From: Devosia submarina
GTDB taxonomy: Bacteria; Pseudomonadota; Alphaproteobacteria; Rhizobiales; Devosiaceae
Direction: 5' to 3'
Length of the DNA stretch: 64,000 nucleotides
Assembly (NCBI RefSeq): GCF_003056345.1
Contig: NZ_PYWB01000003.1
Coordinates: 62,001-126,000, forward strand
Part shown: positions 17,639 through 27,031 of the stretch, piece by piece
Layout of the letters: every line of letters begins with the position of its first letter
How positions within the stretch are numbered: position 1 is the stretch's first letter
The notes under the pieces: generated by a model
The model's database searches: none
Told to the model about the DNA's origin: nothing
What the model saw: only the letters and a program-made list of their open reading frames with translations
Program-made: the position numbers and the translations under genes

Positions 17639-18042
17639 GCCCATCCCGCGCCCCCAACGAAGTTGAACGCGAAACCGGCCACGGTGTCGATCTGTGGCGC
17701 GTTATCGCCTCGCCCATTATCTGGGCGCTCCATTTCCTGTTCTGCTACGTCTTCGTCGCCATCTACTGCGAGAAACTGGGCCGCCCCACAGACCTGACCG
17801 CAGCAAAATACTGGGTCGTGGCGGCCACTGTAGTTGCCCTTGGGGCAATCGGCTGGCTGACCCTGGGCATCTGGCGCGTGCGGGCACGCAGCGTCACCGA
17901 CAATGACTTCGAGTTCGAGCACAATTCGCCCGAGGAGCGCCATCGCTTCCTCAGCCATGCAGCGCTGATGTTGTCCATCCTGTCCGCCGTGGCGATCCTT
18001 TATGTCGTCATTCCCGCCCTTTACCTGTCCACCTGCCGATGA
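17635..18042 (+). CDS. Small membrane protein of the caa3 oxidase operon
   Basis: A 135-residue protein with three membrane helices (about 25-45, 55-78 and 108-130) and a short hydrophilic tail. I do not recognise a named family with certainty; similar small proteins sit between the oxidase and CtaG genes in other alphaproteobacterial caa3 operons. The ATG overlaps the stop of the subunit I-III gene (ATGA), and the gene overlaps the next by 4 bp, so its product is made in step with the oxidase. It may be an accessory subunit (subunit IV-like) or an assembly helper. Confidence 0.8.
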   Translation: MSPSRAPNEVERETGHGVDLWRVIASPIIWALHFLFCYVFVAIYCEKLGRPTDLTAAKYWVVAATVVALGAIGWLTLGIWRVRARSVTDNDFEFEHNSPEERHRFLSHAALMLSILSAVAILYVVIPALYLSTCR

Positions 18043-18665
18043 TTGTTCGGCCCCTTACCATTGCCGGTCTGCTGGTGCTTTTGCTGGCCTGGGCCGGCCC
18101 ACTGCCTCACATGGTGCAAGGGAGCTTCACCGCCCACATGGCGCTCCATATGGCCGTTGTCGGCATTGGCGTGCCGCTGCTTGCTGCGGGGATCGGTCCA
18201 TTCGTGGGCGCGCGAGGATGGCTGCGCTCGCAATTGGCGCTGCCCATAGCTGCCAGCATCATCGATTTCGTGGTGGTCTGGGGCTGGCATGCCCCCGCCC
18301 TGCACCATGCCTCCCGCAGCTCATATCTGGCCTTGACCATAGAGCAGCTCAGCTTCGCCGCCGTTTCCTTGCTGGTCTGGCTCGTGGCTCTGACCAGCAC
18401 TGGTGAAACCCGGCGTTCTGCCGCCCTCGCCGGCGCCATGGCCCTCTTTTTTACCTCCATGCACATGACCCTTTTGGGCGCGCTGATCGGGCTGGCGCCT
18501 AGAGCCATCTTTGGCGACCACGCCCATCACGCCACCCCGACTTCGGCCCTGCTGGCGGATCAGCAACTGGGCGGCGTGATCATGCTCGCCATTGGCGGCG
18601 TTATCTATCTGGCCGGCGGTCTCGTGCTGATGGCGCGGGTGCTGCAGCGAGAGGAGGCGACATGA
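18039..18665 (+). CDS. Cytochrome c oxidase assembly factor, caa3_CtaG type
   Basis: A 208-residue multi-pass protein of the caa3_CtaG family (the Bacillus CtaG type, not the Cox11-type copper chaperone). Conserved histidines are visible in HMVQGSFTAHMALHM, WGWHAPALHHA and FTSMHMTLLGALI, suggestive of copper or heme handling during oxidase assembly in the inner membrane. It lies inside the oxidase operon with 4-bp overlaps on both sides. The family is about this length without further domains. Confidence 0.87.
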   Translation: MIVRPLTIAGLLVLLLAWAGPLPHMVQGSFTAHMALHMAVVGIGVPLLAAGIGPFVGARGWLRSQLALPIAASIIDFVVVWGWHAPALHHASRSSYLALTIEQLSFAAVSLLVWLVALTSTGETRRSAALAGAMALFFTSMHMTLLGALIGLAPRAIFGDHAHHATPTSALLADQQLGGVIMLAIGGVIYLAGGLVLMARVLQREEAT

Positions 18666-19660
18666 TCGATTTCCGGCCATATCTGGCAGGCGCAGGCCTT
18701 GCCCTGTTCGGCCTTGCGTGGGTTCCCCTGAGCGGCGTGCTGCCCCGAACCGCCGAACCGCCACAGCCTGCCGTGCTGGACGCCTACTATAATCTGGCAG
18801 CCCAGCAATCGATCACCCTGCGCTCGCTGTTCACGGAAGTGCCGGCCCTCGACGAAGCGGGCATGAAGGAGCGCGCTGCAGGCCATTACGAGATGGTCTG
18901 CGCCGATTGCCACGGCAGCCCGCTGCGGCCGCCGCAGCAATTCTCCCGCAATCTGAGCCCCACCCCACCTTTGCTGGTCGAACGCATGGCGCAGTGGCAT
19001 CCGCCAGCGCGCATATTTGCCACGCTCAAGCACGGCATCAGCCGCACGGCCATGCCCGGCTGGCCCAGTCAGCTTCGCGATGACGAGGTCTGGGACATGG
19101 TGGCGTTTCTTCAAACGCTGCCGGACCTCAACGCAAACAGCTATGCCTCCTTGATCCGGGAAGATGCGACTGGCAGTTGCGAAAGCTGCCATGGCGTGGA
19201 GGGCCAAGGCGGTATCCCCGGAACACCCCGTCTAGACATTCAGACGCCAGACTATCTTGCAGCCGCCCTCAAGGCATTCCGCAATGGCTCCCGGCAGAGC
19301 GGCACCATGATGGCAGCCGCACGCCAGCTCAGCGACGGCGAGATCAACCAATTGGCGGAGCATTACGGGCGCAATGTCGCCCAGCGCGGAACCGGCACGC
19401 CAGCGGAAGCAGCCGCAATCGCCCAAAATGGCATTCCCGAGCGCGATATCCCCGCCTGCGCCTCCTGCCACAACAATCCGGCTCGCCCGGGCTATCCCAA
19501 GCTTGACGGCCAGGACCCGGCTTATCTGCTCGGCCAGCTCAAGCTCTTCAAGGAACACCGCGAGGAACGCGGCGGACCCAATGCGCACATCATGGCCGAA
19601 GTGGTTCGCTTCCTTGAGGAAGATGAGATGAAGGCCCTGGCCGAATGGTACGGGCGCTGA
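18662..19660 (+). CDS. Tri-heme cytochrome c
   Basis: A 332-residue membrane-anchored or secreted cytochrome. An N-terminal hydrophobic segment (about 6-28) is followed by three CXXCH heme sites: CADCH (80-84), CESCH (173-177) and CASCH (266-270). Each starts a class I cytochrome c domain, with Met ligands likely in RTAMPGW, GTMMAAA and NAHIMAEV. The last two domains resemble cytochrome c4-like tandem modules. Being the last gene of the oxidase operon, it probably carries electrons from a dehydrogenase or the bc1 complex to the heme c domain of subunit II. The convergent PQQ dehydrogenase gene next door is one candidate donor. Confidence 0.93.
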   Translation: MIDFRPYLAGAGLALFGLAWVPLSGVLPRTAEPPQPAVLDAYYNLAAQQSITLRSLFTEVPALDEAGMKERAAGHYEMVCADCHGSPLRPPQQFSRNLSPTPPLLVERMAQWHPPARIFATLKHGISRTAMPGWPSQLRDDEVWDMVAFLQTLPDLNANSYASLIREDATGSCESCHGVEGQGGIPGTPRLDIQTPDYLAAALKAFRNGSRQSGTMMAAARQLSDGEINQLAEHYGRNVAQRGTGTPAEAAAIAQNGIPERDIPACASCHNNPARPGYPKLDGQDPAYLLGQLKLFKEHREERGGPNAHIMAEVVRFLEEDEMKALAEWYGR

Positions 19661-19699
19661 TCGGCCAGGCGCTCTCGCCCGGCCGCTTGTCGTTAGCCG

Positions 19700-22246
19700 C
19701 TACTGCGCCGTGGCCACATTCTCGGGCAGCGCATAGGCGATGAAATAATCGCCAATCGCCGTTTCCATGAAGTCGTGGCCACCCGCATTCATCACCACGA
19801 ACTGGCGCCCTTGTGCCTCATAGGTCATGGGCGTCGCCTGCCCGCCTGCCGGTAGCGCCACCTGCCAGATTTCCTCGCCCGTGCTGACATCGATCGCACG
19901 CAGCAGATCGTCTGTTGCGGCACCGATAAAGAACAGGCCGGAAGCGGTGATCACGCCGCCGCCATTATTGGGCGTGCCGATTTCGATCGGCAACATGGAC
20001 GGGATGCCGAACGGTCCGTTCTTGCGCGCCGAGCCAAAAGGCCGGTCCCAGAGGACTTCACGCGTGTTGAGATCGATCGCGGAGATTCCGCCATAGGGCG
20101 GCTCCTTGCACAATAGCCCCGTGAACGGCACCCGCCATCCCGCATTCACCCGAATGCCATAGGGCGAGCCGGCTTGAGGGCTCAGGCTCCCATGCGAGCC
20201 GCCGCCTGCATCGGGATCGTGAGCGGGGTCCGTGATGGGGAACACGCCCGCCGCATCCACCTCTTCGCGCGGCACCAATTGGTTGAAATTGGGCATGTTG
20301 TTGTAGTTGCTGATCATGATCCCCTTTTCAGGATCGATCGCCACGCCACCCCAGTCCACGCCACCATTATACCCGGGGAACTGAATCCAGGGCTGGTCCA
20401 CCGTTGGCGGCGTATAAACACCGTCATAGGCGGCCTGGCGGAATTGGATGCGGCACCACAGCTGATCAAGCGGCGTGGTCCCCCACATATCGGCTTCCGT
20501 CAGATCGGGCTTCAACAGATTGGGGAAGTCCGTCACATAAGGCTGTGTCGGCGAGAGTCTTTCTGGCTCGACGCCACCTGTTGGCGCTGGCCGCTCCTCG
20601 ATATTAACCAATGGCTCGCCAGTGGCCCGATCAAGGATATAGAACTGCGCCTGCTTGGACGGCATAACGATGGCTGGAACGGGACCGTTTTCCGTCGGGA
20701 AGTCCACCAGTGTCCCCTGCCCACCAAGATCATAGTCCCATACATCATAATGGACCGTCTGGTAATGCCAGGCGACATCACCGGTTTCGACATCCAACGC
20801 CACGATGGCGGTGGAATAGGTGTTCTCGGCCTCTGAGCGATCGGAGCCCCAATAGTCCACCGCCGAATTGCCCATTGGCATATAGACGAGGCCCAGCTCG
20901 TCATCGCCTGAGGCAATGGTCCACATATTGGGCGTGCCGGGCGTATAGACTTCCCCTTCAGGCGGCAGCCCCTTCTGGTCCGGCCGACCCATGTCCCATG
21001 CCCAATCAAGCTCACCGGTTACGGCATTGTAGCCGCGGATCACGCCCGATGGCGCCTCGCGCTGCTGCCCGTCGCTGACCTGGCTGCCAACCACCAGAAC
21101 ATCGCGCACGAGGGTGGGCGGCGATGTGGGCGCATAAAAGCCCGGCGCCGTATCGCCAATGCCTTCCAGCAGATTGACGATCCCGCCATTACCGAAATCG
21201 GTGCAGAGCTGGCCAGTCTGGGTATCAAGCGCAATCATGCGCGCATCATGGGTCAGATTGACCACACGCGCCGCGCAAAGCTCGGTGGGATCAGCCGCCG
21301 GATTCTCGAAATACACAAGGCCACGGCAAGACGCATTATAGCCGATCGCATCGGTTGGCGTTTCCGGATCATAGGTCCAGAACTCCGCGCCCGTTGAGGC
21401 ATCCAGTGCAGAGATCTTGTTGAGCGCTGAACATAGATACAGCCGCTCACCCACCTTCACCGGCGTATTCTGGTTACCGAACGGCTCATCATCCTCCGGC
21501 AAATCGCCGGTGCGGAAGCGCCAGACTTCCTCGAGTTGGCCGACATTGTCGGGTGTGATCTGCGCCAGTGGCGAATAGCGCAAAGCTTCATGCGTGCCGC
21601 CATAAGCCGGCCAATCCGCACCCACTTCCAGCGTGCGGAAACGAGGCTGCTCGGGGGCAGGAGGTGGCGGGGCTGGCTCCGCCAGCTCTGGTGCAGCCGG
21701 TTCTGCGGGCTCTGCCGGAGCTGCTGGCGGTAGCGGCGCCGCTTCTATGGGTTCTGGTGCAACAGGAGCCGGCGCTTCAACTGGCGGCGGAGCTTCCTGC
21801 GCCACCAAGGGGCTGTTCTGAACACTTGTCAGAAGCGTTCCAGCCGCGCCCATGGAAAACAAGGCAATTGCTGCTGCGGCAAAGGCCCTGCGGCTCATCG
21901 GGGTGCCATTGCGCAACACCGGAATGGTAAGAAGCACCAAAACCAGAATAATTGTTGGCGCCACCAGTCGCGGCACTTGCGCCCAGCCGTTGAAGCCCTT
22001 CTCCCACAGCGCCCACACAACAGTGCCGGCATAGGTAAGGAGGTAAATCCAGACTCCCAGCATGGATCGGCGCGCTAGGAAAAAGGCGGAAACAAGCAGG
22101 CCAAGCCCCGCAAAGGCATAATACCATGATCCGCCCAAGGCGATCAGCCACACACCGCCGGCCATGATCGGAATGCCAAACACCGCCATCACTACGGCCA
22201 GAACAACTACAGCCCAAAAGCCGCGATTACCGGACGATCTGCTCAT
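19700..22246 (-). CDS. Membrane-bound PQQ-dependent dehydrogenase (glucose/quinate/shikimate family)
   Basis: An 848-residue quinoprotein. The N-terminal 145 residues form about five membrane helices, as in E. coli Gcd, where they bind ubiquinone. Residues 151-202 are an unusually long linker made almost only of Pro, Ala and Glu. The rest is an eight-bladed PQQ propeller with typical W motifs (VWRFRTGDLPED, GELDWAWDMGRPDQ, WDYDLGGQGTLVDFP, VDWGGVAIDPEKG, GEEIWQVALPAGGQATPMTYE). It oxidises an aldose or cyclic polyol in the periplasm and passes electrons to quinone. GGGGGAGG precedes the ATG. An aldehyde dehydrogenase gene lies upstream on the same strand. Confidence 0.93.
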   Translation of the reverse strand: MSRSSGNRGFWAVVVLAVVMAVFGIPIMAGGVWLIALGGSWYYAFAGLGLLVSAFFLARRSMLGVWIYLLTYAGTVVWALWEKGFNGWAQVPRLVAPTIILVLVLLTIPVLRNGTPMSRRAFAAAAIALFSMGAAGTLLTSVQNSPLVAQEAPPPVEAPAPVAPEPIEAAPLPPAAPAEPAEPAAPELAEPAPPPPAPEQPRFRTLEVGADWPAYGGTHEALRYSPLAQITPDNVGQLEEVWRFRTGDLPEDDEPFGNQNTPVKVGERLYLCSALNKISALDASTGAEFWTYDPETPTDAIGYNASCRGLVYFENPAADPTELCAARVVNLTHDARMIALDTQTGQLCTDFGNGGIVNLLEGIGDTAPGFYAPTSPPTLVRDVLVVGSQVSDGQQREAPSGVIRGYNAVTGELDWAWDMGRPDQKGLPPEGEVYTPGTPNMWTIASGDDELGLVYMPMGNSAVDYWGSDRSEAENTYSTAIVALDVETGDVAWHYQTVHYDVWDYDLGGQGTLVDFPTENGPVPAIVMPSKQAQFYILDRATGEPLVNIEERPAPTGGVEPERLSPTQPYVTDFPNLLKPDLTEADMWGTTPLDQLWCRIQFRQAAYDGVYTPPTVDQPWIQFPGYNGGVDWGGVAIDPEKGIMISNYNNMPNFNQLVPREEVDAAGVFPITDPAHDPDAGGGSHGSLSPQAGSPYGIRVNAGWRVPFTGLLCKEPPYGGISAIDLNTREVLWDRPFGSARKNGPFGIPSMLPIEIGTPNNGGGVITASGLFFIGAATDDLLRAIDVSTGEEIWQVALPAGGQATPMTYEAQGRQFVVMNAGGHDFMETAIGDYFIAYALPENVATAQ

Positions 22247-22410
22247 GCGTTTACCTCCCCCTGCTAAACCATGACATAGTCGGGAACTCCTCGTACCCGG
22301 CTGGGTTCCCAGGAGTCCGACATTGCCAGGACCTCAGGCAGGAGGGGCCTACGCCGGCAAGGAGCCGGTCGTGACTAGCTCAAGATTGCTGAGAAGATCC
22401 GCGTCCCCGA

Positions 22411-23937
22411 TCAGCCACCGCCCCAAGGCCCCTGAATCTGGGACGCATCTTCCGGATATTGGCGCGGCGTATGCTGCACGCTGATCCAATGGTCGGTCGT
22501 AAAGGCCTCGACGCCCCAGCGTCCATTGAAGCGCCCGATCCCGGAGTTCTTTTCGCCTCCAAAGGGATTGTTGGGGAGATCGTTCACCGGCTGGTCATTA
22601 ACATGAGACATGCCAGCCTCCATGCGCTGCGCGAAGCGAACACCGCGATCAAGGTCCCCGGTGAACACCGTGCTCGAGAGCCCATATTCGGTGTCATTGG
22701 CAACCCGCAGCGCTTCCTCGTCACCACGGACGCGGATGATCCCTGCAACCGGACCAAACAATTCCTCGGCGGCGATGGGCATGTCGTTGCGCACGTCGCC
22801 AAACAGATGCGGCGGCAGCACAAGACCCTGCGGATCGCCGCCCAGTAATTGTGGAACACCGGCGGCCCGCGTTTCTTTAATACGCTTCATCAAACCATCG
22901 AGCTGGCTCTGGTTGATGATCGGGCCAATGATGGTGTCCGAAGCATTGGGATCGCCGACCTTGAGATTGCGTACGCGCTCCACCAGCCGCTCCGTGAATT
23001 CGTCACACACCGCCTCATCCACAATGAAGCGATTAACGATCATGCAGATTTGGCCCTGGTGAAGGAATTTGCCGAACACGGCGGCATCCACGGCCCTTTC
23101 AAGATCAGCATCGTCCAGCACCACAAAGGGACTGTTGCCCCCCAGCTCTAGATCCACCCTCTTGATGATCTTGGCTTCCATCGCAAGCCGGCCAATGCCA
23201 CGCCCCACGGGCGTCGAGCCGGTAAAGGAGATTACGCGCGGCACCGCATGCTGCACAAACGGATCGCCGATTTCGCTGCCCGAGCCGACAACGACGCTGA
23301 GCACGCCCGGCGGCAGGCCCGCCTCCTCGAAGATCTTGCCCATCAGCAGGCCGCCCGTAACCGGCGTGTCGCTGGCAGGCTTCACCACCACCGCATTGCC
23401 CAGCGCCAACGCCGGCGCCAAAGAGCGGGCGGTCAGCTGCAGCGGCCAGTTCCAGGGGCTGATAACCCCCACCACGCCAACCGGTCGCTTGTAAACGCGC
23501 CCTTCCTTGCCTGGCACATCCGTGGGCAGGATCCGACCTTCAAGGCTATAGACCGTTCCCGCAGCATAAAGCAGCGCGGCGTGCACCGCGTCCCATTCAA
23601 GGCTCGCCTTGATGCGCGTGCTGCCGGATTCCCGGATCAGCCAGGAGATGATTTCCTCGCGCCGCGCCTCCATCACCTGCGCCGCCTTGCGCATCACCTC
23701 GGCTCTCGCGCTAGGCGGGGCAGCTTCCCACTCGCCTTGCGCCTTCTTGGCTGATGTAAACGCCGCGTCCAGATCTTCTCGGCTCGCCTGGGCGATCTCG
23801 ACCAGGGTTTCGCCGGTATAGGGATCGCGATCGGTGTTCACCCGCTCCGACCGCCCCCGCTTCCAGTCGCCGCCGATGAATTGCAGATCAAATCCTTGAT
23901 AGGGCGATAGCTTGGGCAAGCTGGGTTGAAAGTTCAT
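22411..23937 (-). CDS. NAD(P)-dependent aldehyde dehydrogenase
   Basis: A 508-residue ALDH-superfamily enzyme. Asn163 in PWNWP, the [12 protein letters not shown] coenzyme loop, Glu264 in VDLELGG and the catalytic Cys298 in GQICM are all present. The closest named relatives by motif are benzaldehyde/vanillin-type dehydrogenases, but the substrate is uncertain. The ATG at 23937 begins the conserved N-terminus; an upstream in-frame start adds 15 unconserved residues. It precedes the PQQ dehydrogenase gene by 164 bp on the same strand, so the two may act in successive oxidations, though separate promoters are possible. Confidence 0.93.
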   Translation of the reverse strand: MNFQPSLPKLSPYQGFDLQFIGGDWKRGRSERVNTDRDPYTGETLVEIAQASREDLDAAFTSAKKAQGEWEAAPPSARAEVMRKAAQVMEARREEIISWLIRESGSTRIKASLEWDAVHAALLYAAGTVYSLEGRILPTDVPGKEGRVYKRPVGVVGVISPWNWPLQLTARSLAPALALGNAVVVKPASDTPVTGGLLMGKIFEEAGLPPGVLSVVVGSGSEIGDPFVQHAVPRVISFTGSTPVGRGIGRLAMEAKIIKRVDLELGGNSPFVVLDDADLERAVDAAVFGKFLHQGQICMIVNRFIVDEAVCDEFTERLVERVRNLKVGDPNASDTIIGPIINQSQLDGLMKRIKETRAAGVPQLLGGDPQGLVLPPHLFGDVRNDMPIAAEELFGPVAGIIRVRGDEEALRVANDTEYGLSSTVFTGDLDRGVRFAQRMEAGMSHVNDQPVNDLPNNPFGGEKNSGIGRFNGRWGVEAFTTDHWISVQHTPRQYPEDASQIQGPWGGG

Positions 23938-24003
23938 GGCTTGGGCCTTTGGCTGAGCTCGGGACAATGCGCCGGAAAGCACCCGGCTGCAGACTTGGCC
24001 CGC

Positions 24004-25047
24004 TCAACGCCGGTTTGACGAAAGCTGTTCCTTCACCATCTCGGCCAGTCCTGCTTCCCGAGACATAACCGGCACGTAACCCAACTCGCGCCGAGCTTTG
24101 TCGATATTGAGGGTGATTTCGACTGCGGATGTTGCATAAGCCTGCAGCGTAAGCGGCGGCACAAACTTTCCACCCGACAGTTTGTGCAGGAGCGAGCCAA
24201 TAGTCGCAACAGCGCGCAGCACGCCCCAGGGCACAGACTTGTCCGGCGCGGTTACTCCTTGCGTGGCTAGCATGGCCGAAACAAACTGGCGGAACTGCAC
24301 GGGCTCGTCATCGGCCAAAAAGTACACCTCCCCGCCATGACCGTTCCGAATGGCGCACTCTATGCCCGCGCAAAGATTGGCAATGTGAATGGTGGACGTC
24401 TGGTAATCCCCTCCGCTGATCCAGGCAAACTGACCCGACCGCACGGCCCCCAGCAATTGCGGCAGCGCTGTCGTATCATCACGACCCCAAACCATGCGGG
24501 GACGAACGGCAATCACCGCCATCTCGGAGCCGTTAAACGCCAGCGCCAGCCGTTCCGCCCTGGCTTTGCTGGCCGAATAGGAGCCCGCAGGCCTACGGGG
24601 AAAGGGATGGGTTTCATCGACATTGACCAGCGGCTGGCCGTCCGCCAGCACGGATTCCGTGCTGACCATGATAGCCTTTTGAACGCCCGCTGCCCTCGCC
24701 GCCTCGAACACGGCACGCGTCCCGTCCTCGTTGACGCGCTGCTGCGCCGTGCTGCCGACGCCATGATCCAGATCGGCCGCCGCATGGATGAGCACATCAC
24801 AGCCGGCCATCCCCTCAACAAGGTCTGGACTGAAAAGGTCACCCGCAAAAGGTTGGGCGCCCAGCGCCGAAACGATTTCCACCGATTGTGGCGAGCGAGC
24901 CAGGGCCACGACAGCGACGCCCTCTGCAACGAAATGACGAACAAGATTGCGCCCGACATAGCCGCTACCACCGGTTAGAAAGATGCGGCGAATGGGCAAT
25001 GGAGCGTCTGCCGCGGCAGGCTGCGCTGCCTCGTTTATTGAAGTCAT
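24004..25047 (-). CDS. NAD(P)-dependent epimerase/dehydrogenase (extended SDR, 3-beta-HSD-like)
   Basis: A 347-residue extended short-chain dehydrogenase. The Rossmann motif GGSGYVG is at 26-32, and the catalytic YSASK Tyr/Lys pair follows near residue 150. The C-terminal third (GEVYFLADDEPVQFRQFVSAML) matches the substrate domain of the sterol/flavonoid reductase-like branch rather than a nucleotide-sugar epimerase. AGGA precedes the ATG. It starts 17 bp after the TetR gene stop and is probably its regulatory target in a two-gene operon. The substrate is unknown. Confidence 0.87.
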   Translation of the reverse strand: MTSINEAAQPAAADAPLPIRRIFLTGGSGYVGRNLVRHFVAEGVAVVALARSPQSVEIVSALGAQPFAGDLFSPDLVEGMAGCDVLIHAAADLDHGVGSTAQQRVNEDGTRAVFEAARAAGVQKAIMVSTESVLADGQPLVNVDETHPFPRRPAGSYSASKARAERLALAFNGSEMAVIAVRPRMVWGRDDTTALPQLLGAVRSGQFAWISGGDYQTSTIHIANLCAGIECAIRNGHGGEVYFLADDEPVQFRQFVSAMLATQGVTAPDKSVPWGVLRAVATIGSLLHKLSGGKFVPPLTLQAYATSAVEITLNIDKARRELGYVPVMSREAGLAEMVKEQLSSNRR

Positions 25048-25064
25048 GCTCTTTTCCTGTTGGG

Positions 25065-25625
25065 TTAGTCGGAGTTGGGTGTTGCGTTCACCAGCCAGCC
25101 GATCTCACGGATGATCCGAGCCCGCTCCTCCCCCCCGAAATGGTGAAAGTCCAAAAATTCGAGGAATTTCACCCCCTCAAGCGCTAGATAGGCGAGGATT
25201 GCGCCACGCGGGGAAGTGGACTCTGCCTTGATCCGCGCGATGGTCGCTGCCTGGCTATCCTGCATCTGCTTGCGCAAGGCCGGATTCAGCGTCAGGGCTG
25301 CACTCAGATTCAGCGCGACAGGCCTGAATGCCTTAAGCGGCGGCTCGGCCGCTGCGTGGATGCGCCCGCGTATCGCAAGGCTGTCGCCGCCGGAAAGATC
25401 GGCCTCTGCCTGCGCATGCTGCTCCTGATCTGCCCGAAACGCGCGCTCGACGATCGCTTCAATCAGCGCCTGCTTGCTTTTGTAATCATAGATAACCGAC
25501 GCCTTGCTGATGCCGGCCTGCTTGGCGACCGCATCAAGGGTCAGGCCCGTCACCCCATCCCGCGCAACAACAGCTTCTCCGGCATCAAGAACCGCCTGTT
25601 GATCAATAACCCGCTTCCGCCCCAC
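25065..25625 (-). CDS. TetR-family transcriptional regulator
   Basis: A 186-residue regulator. The N-terminal helix-turn-helix is at about residues 24-45 (TLDAVAKQAGISKASVIYDY), followed by the usual KSKQALIEAIVERAF helix. The C-terminal ligand-binding domain contains RGAILAYLALEGVKFLEFLDF, reminiscent of TetR_C_37-type domains. The start codon is GTG at 25625. It precedes the epimerase-like dehydrogenase gene and probably represses the operon. Confidence 0.92.
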   Translation of the reverse strand: MGRKRVIDQQAVLDAGEAVVARDGVTGLTLDAVAKQAGISKASVIYDYKSKQALIEAIVERAFRADQEQHAQAEADLSGGDSLAIRGRIHAAAEPPLKAFRPVALNLSAALTLNPALRKQMQDSQAATIARIKAESTSPRGAILAYLALEGVKFLEFLDFHHFGGEERARIIREIGWLVNATPNSD

Positions 25626-25686
25626 AATCCCGCCCCATTTATTTCCGACTGGCCGGTTATTAATGTGCAGACAAGCTCAGGTCAAC

Positions 25687-25715
25687 AAAAAAGGCCCGGG
25701 CGTTCAGCCCGGGCC
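25687..25715 (-). terminator. Rho-independent terminator
   Basis: On the minus strand GGCCCGGGC, loop TGAAC and GCCCGGGCC are followed by six T. The stem is a perfect 9 bp. It ends transcription of the gene at 25804-26064 before it reaches the TetR gene. Confidence 0.92.
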
Positions 25716-25803
25716 TAGTCATTCTTTTCACGCGGAAAGGCGTCTGTGCAGCAGCTAGCTGTGTGCAGAAATTGAGGCGCAGAACGCCCCACTGGGTACC
25801 AGC

Positions 25804-26064
25804 CTACCTGCTGGTCGCCGGCCGCGGAATGCGTTCGTCTTCGTAGCCGGCCCAAGTGCGGGTGCGGGCATTGACTAAAAGATCCACCGAATAGGCCTTG
25901 TTGGGGAAAGCCACTGCAATCTCGGCCAGCACATATTGCTTTTCATCCAGCTTGCGCTGGAGCGCGTTGGCGTCGCCGTTTTTGATGCCGGTGATGCTCA
26001 TGGTCCAATCCTTGAGCAAGGACCGATACTCGGCAATGTATTTGTCAGCTTCTGTTTCGTTCAT
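25804..26064 (-). CDS. Small hypothetical protein
   Basis: An 86-residue soluble protein, mostly helical (ETEADKYIAEYRSLLKDW, ALQRKLDEKQYVLAEIAVAF), without cysteine motifs or membrane segments. The ATG at 26064 has CAGG about nine bases upstream and starts MNETEADK; the longer in-frame start adds a basic, unlikely N-terminus. A strong terminator follows. No family is recognised. It lies 73 bp after a secreted protein gene on the same strand. Confidence 0.65.
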   Translation of the reverse strand: MNETEADKYIAEYRSLLKDWTMSITGIKNGDANALQRKLDEKQYVLAEIAVAFPNKAYSVDLLVNARTRTWAGYEDERIPRPATSR

Positions 26065-26137
26065 TGCAGCCATCCTGTCCGGGTGACTTTTTCTTACGTG
26101 ATTTGGGCTGACAAAACGCTGACAGGACAAAAAGAAG

Positions 26138-26590
26138 TCAGGGTGCGATCATGGACAGGATGCTGTTGGAGCACCAGCTCAGATCGCCCGCCTTGCCTGC
26201 AATATGATCGATCTGCCAACCGTGCGGCTCTTCGCGCACCAGATCGTAGGTGACGGAAATAGCGTTTGCGCCGTCCTGGAAATCGGCACGGACCTGTGCG
26301 GTGCTTCCCGCTTGGCTAAGAAGGGAAAGCCTGAAGCCACGCGGCGCCCAATCAAGGCGCCCTGTAAGGGGGTCAAAGCCCGCATGACGGAACTGTTCGT
26401 GCCCGATAACAGTGCCGCCCAGGCGATCGGTGAGATCGTCGGAGAAATACGGAGTGATGTCGCGCACGGGAACGTTCAGGAAATAGGTGCCATAGAGCGT
26501 GCTCACCACATCCAGCGGCGAGGTGAACTCCTGCGCCAGGGCGAGCCCCGGCCCGGCAAATGCAAATGCCGCCAGCAAAAACCTACGCAT
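26138..26590 (-). CDS. Secreted DUF3828-like protein
   Basis: A 150-residue protein with a clear signal peptide (MRRFLLAAFAFAGPGLALAQ). The mature part has PLDVVSTLYGTYFLN, FSDDLTDRL, DPLTGRLDWA and VREEPHGWQIDHI, the pattern of the NTF2-like DUF3828 family. The upstream in-frame extension has no leader character and is ignored. Function unknown; family members are periplasmic. Confidence 0.75.
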   Translation of the reverse strand: MRRFLLAAFAFAGPGLALAQEFTSPLDVVSTLYGTYFLNVPVRDITPYFSDDLTDRLGGTVIGHEQFRHAGFDPLTGRLDWAPRGFRLSLLSQAGSTAQVRADFQDGANAISVTYDLVREEPHGWQIDHIAGKAGDLSWCSNSILSMIAP

Positions 26591-26943
26591 GTTGAACCCA
26601 ACCCTGCGCCCCCGCGCCTCTTTCATATGAACAATGCTGAGAGGCGGATCAAGGCCGTACTGGGGATGATTTTGATGCAAGTTTGAGGCTTCGGGGACTG
26701 CGAAGCACATCAGGACTTGCTGCCGCGCTGTTCTACATGGTGCCAGATGATGGCCGTGCTTATGATCGGGGGCCGTACGGACACCGCACAAAACACGAGC
26801 AGGTAACCTGCAGGTATCCTGTAAGATATACGGAATTTTATATCAGCATCACCTGTTGATTGTACTAGCTTGTTGCTTCCGCTAACCACCAAAATAGGTC
26901 CAAATGCAAATAAATGGCCCGCTCCGATTGCCAAAAGTAAAAG

Positions 26944-26961
26944 ATACGTTAAAACACGTAT
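26944..26961. promoter_or_regulatory. Candidate operator dyad for the polysaccharide operon
   Basis: Perfect arms ATACGT and ACGTAT are separated by six bases (TAAAAC), 71 bp before the first gene of the polysaccharide locus. A dimeric regulator could bind here. No matching regulator gene is adjacent. Confidence 0.35.
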
Positions 26962-27000
26962 AAGACCTGTCTAATGGTTATTGTGTGAGCTCTCGGGGGC

Positions 27001-27020
27001 ACCAACGCGTAAATGTTGGT
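27001..27020 (+). other. Leader hairpin just before the ribosome site
   Basis: Arms ACCAAC and GTTGGT with an eight-base loop end 11 bases before the ATG at 27032, directly before the GGGG ribosome site. It could affect translation of the co-polymerase gene. Confidence 0.35.
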
Positions 27021-27031
27021 GTGGGGCAAAA

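Larger units (their letters stand above)
26591..27031 (+). other. AT-richer leader region upstream of the polysaccharide locus
   Basis: This 441-bp stretch holds no convincing gene; a 74-codon minus-strand ORF at 26710-26934 lacks coding character. Base composition drops well below that of the flanks at about 26800-26980. It must carry the promoter of the polysaccharide operon, but no clear -35/-10 pair stands out. Two dyads near its end are listed separately. Confidence 0.6.

Noticed and set aside
26710..26934. 74-codon minus-strand ORF in the AT-rich leader
   Set aside because: No ribosome site, odd composition and no recognisable pattern.
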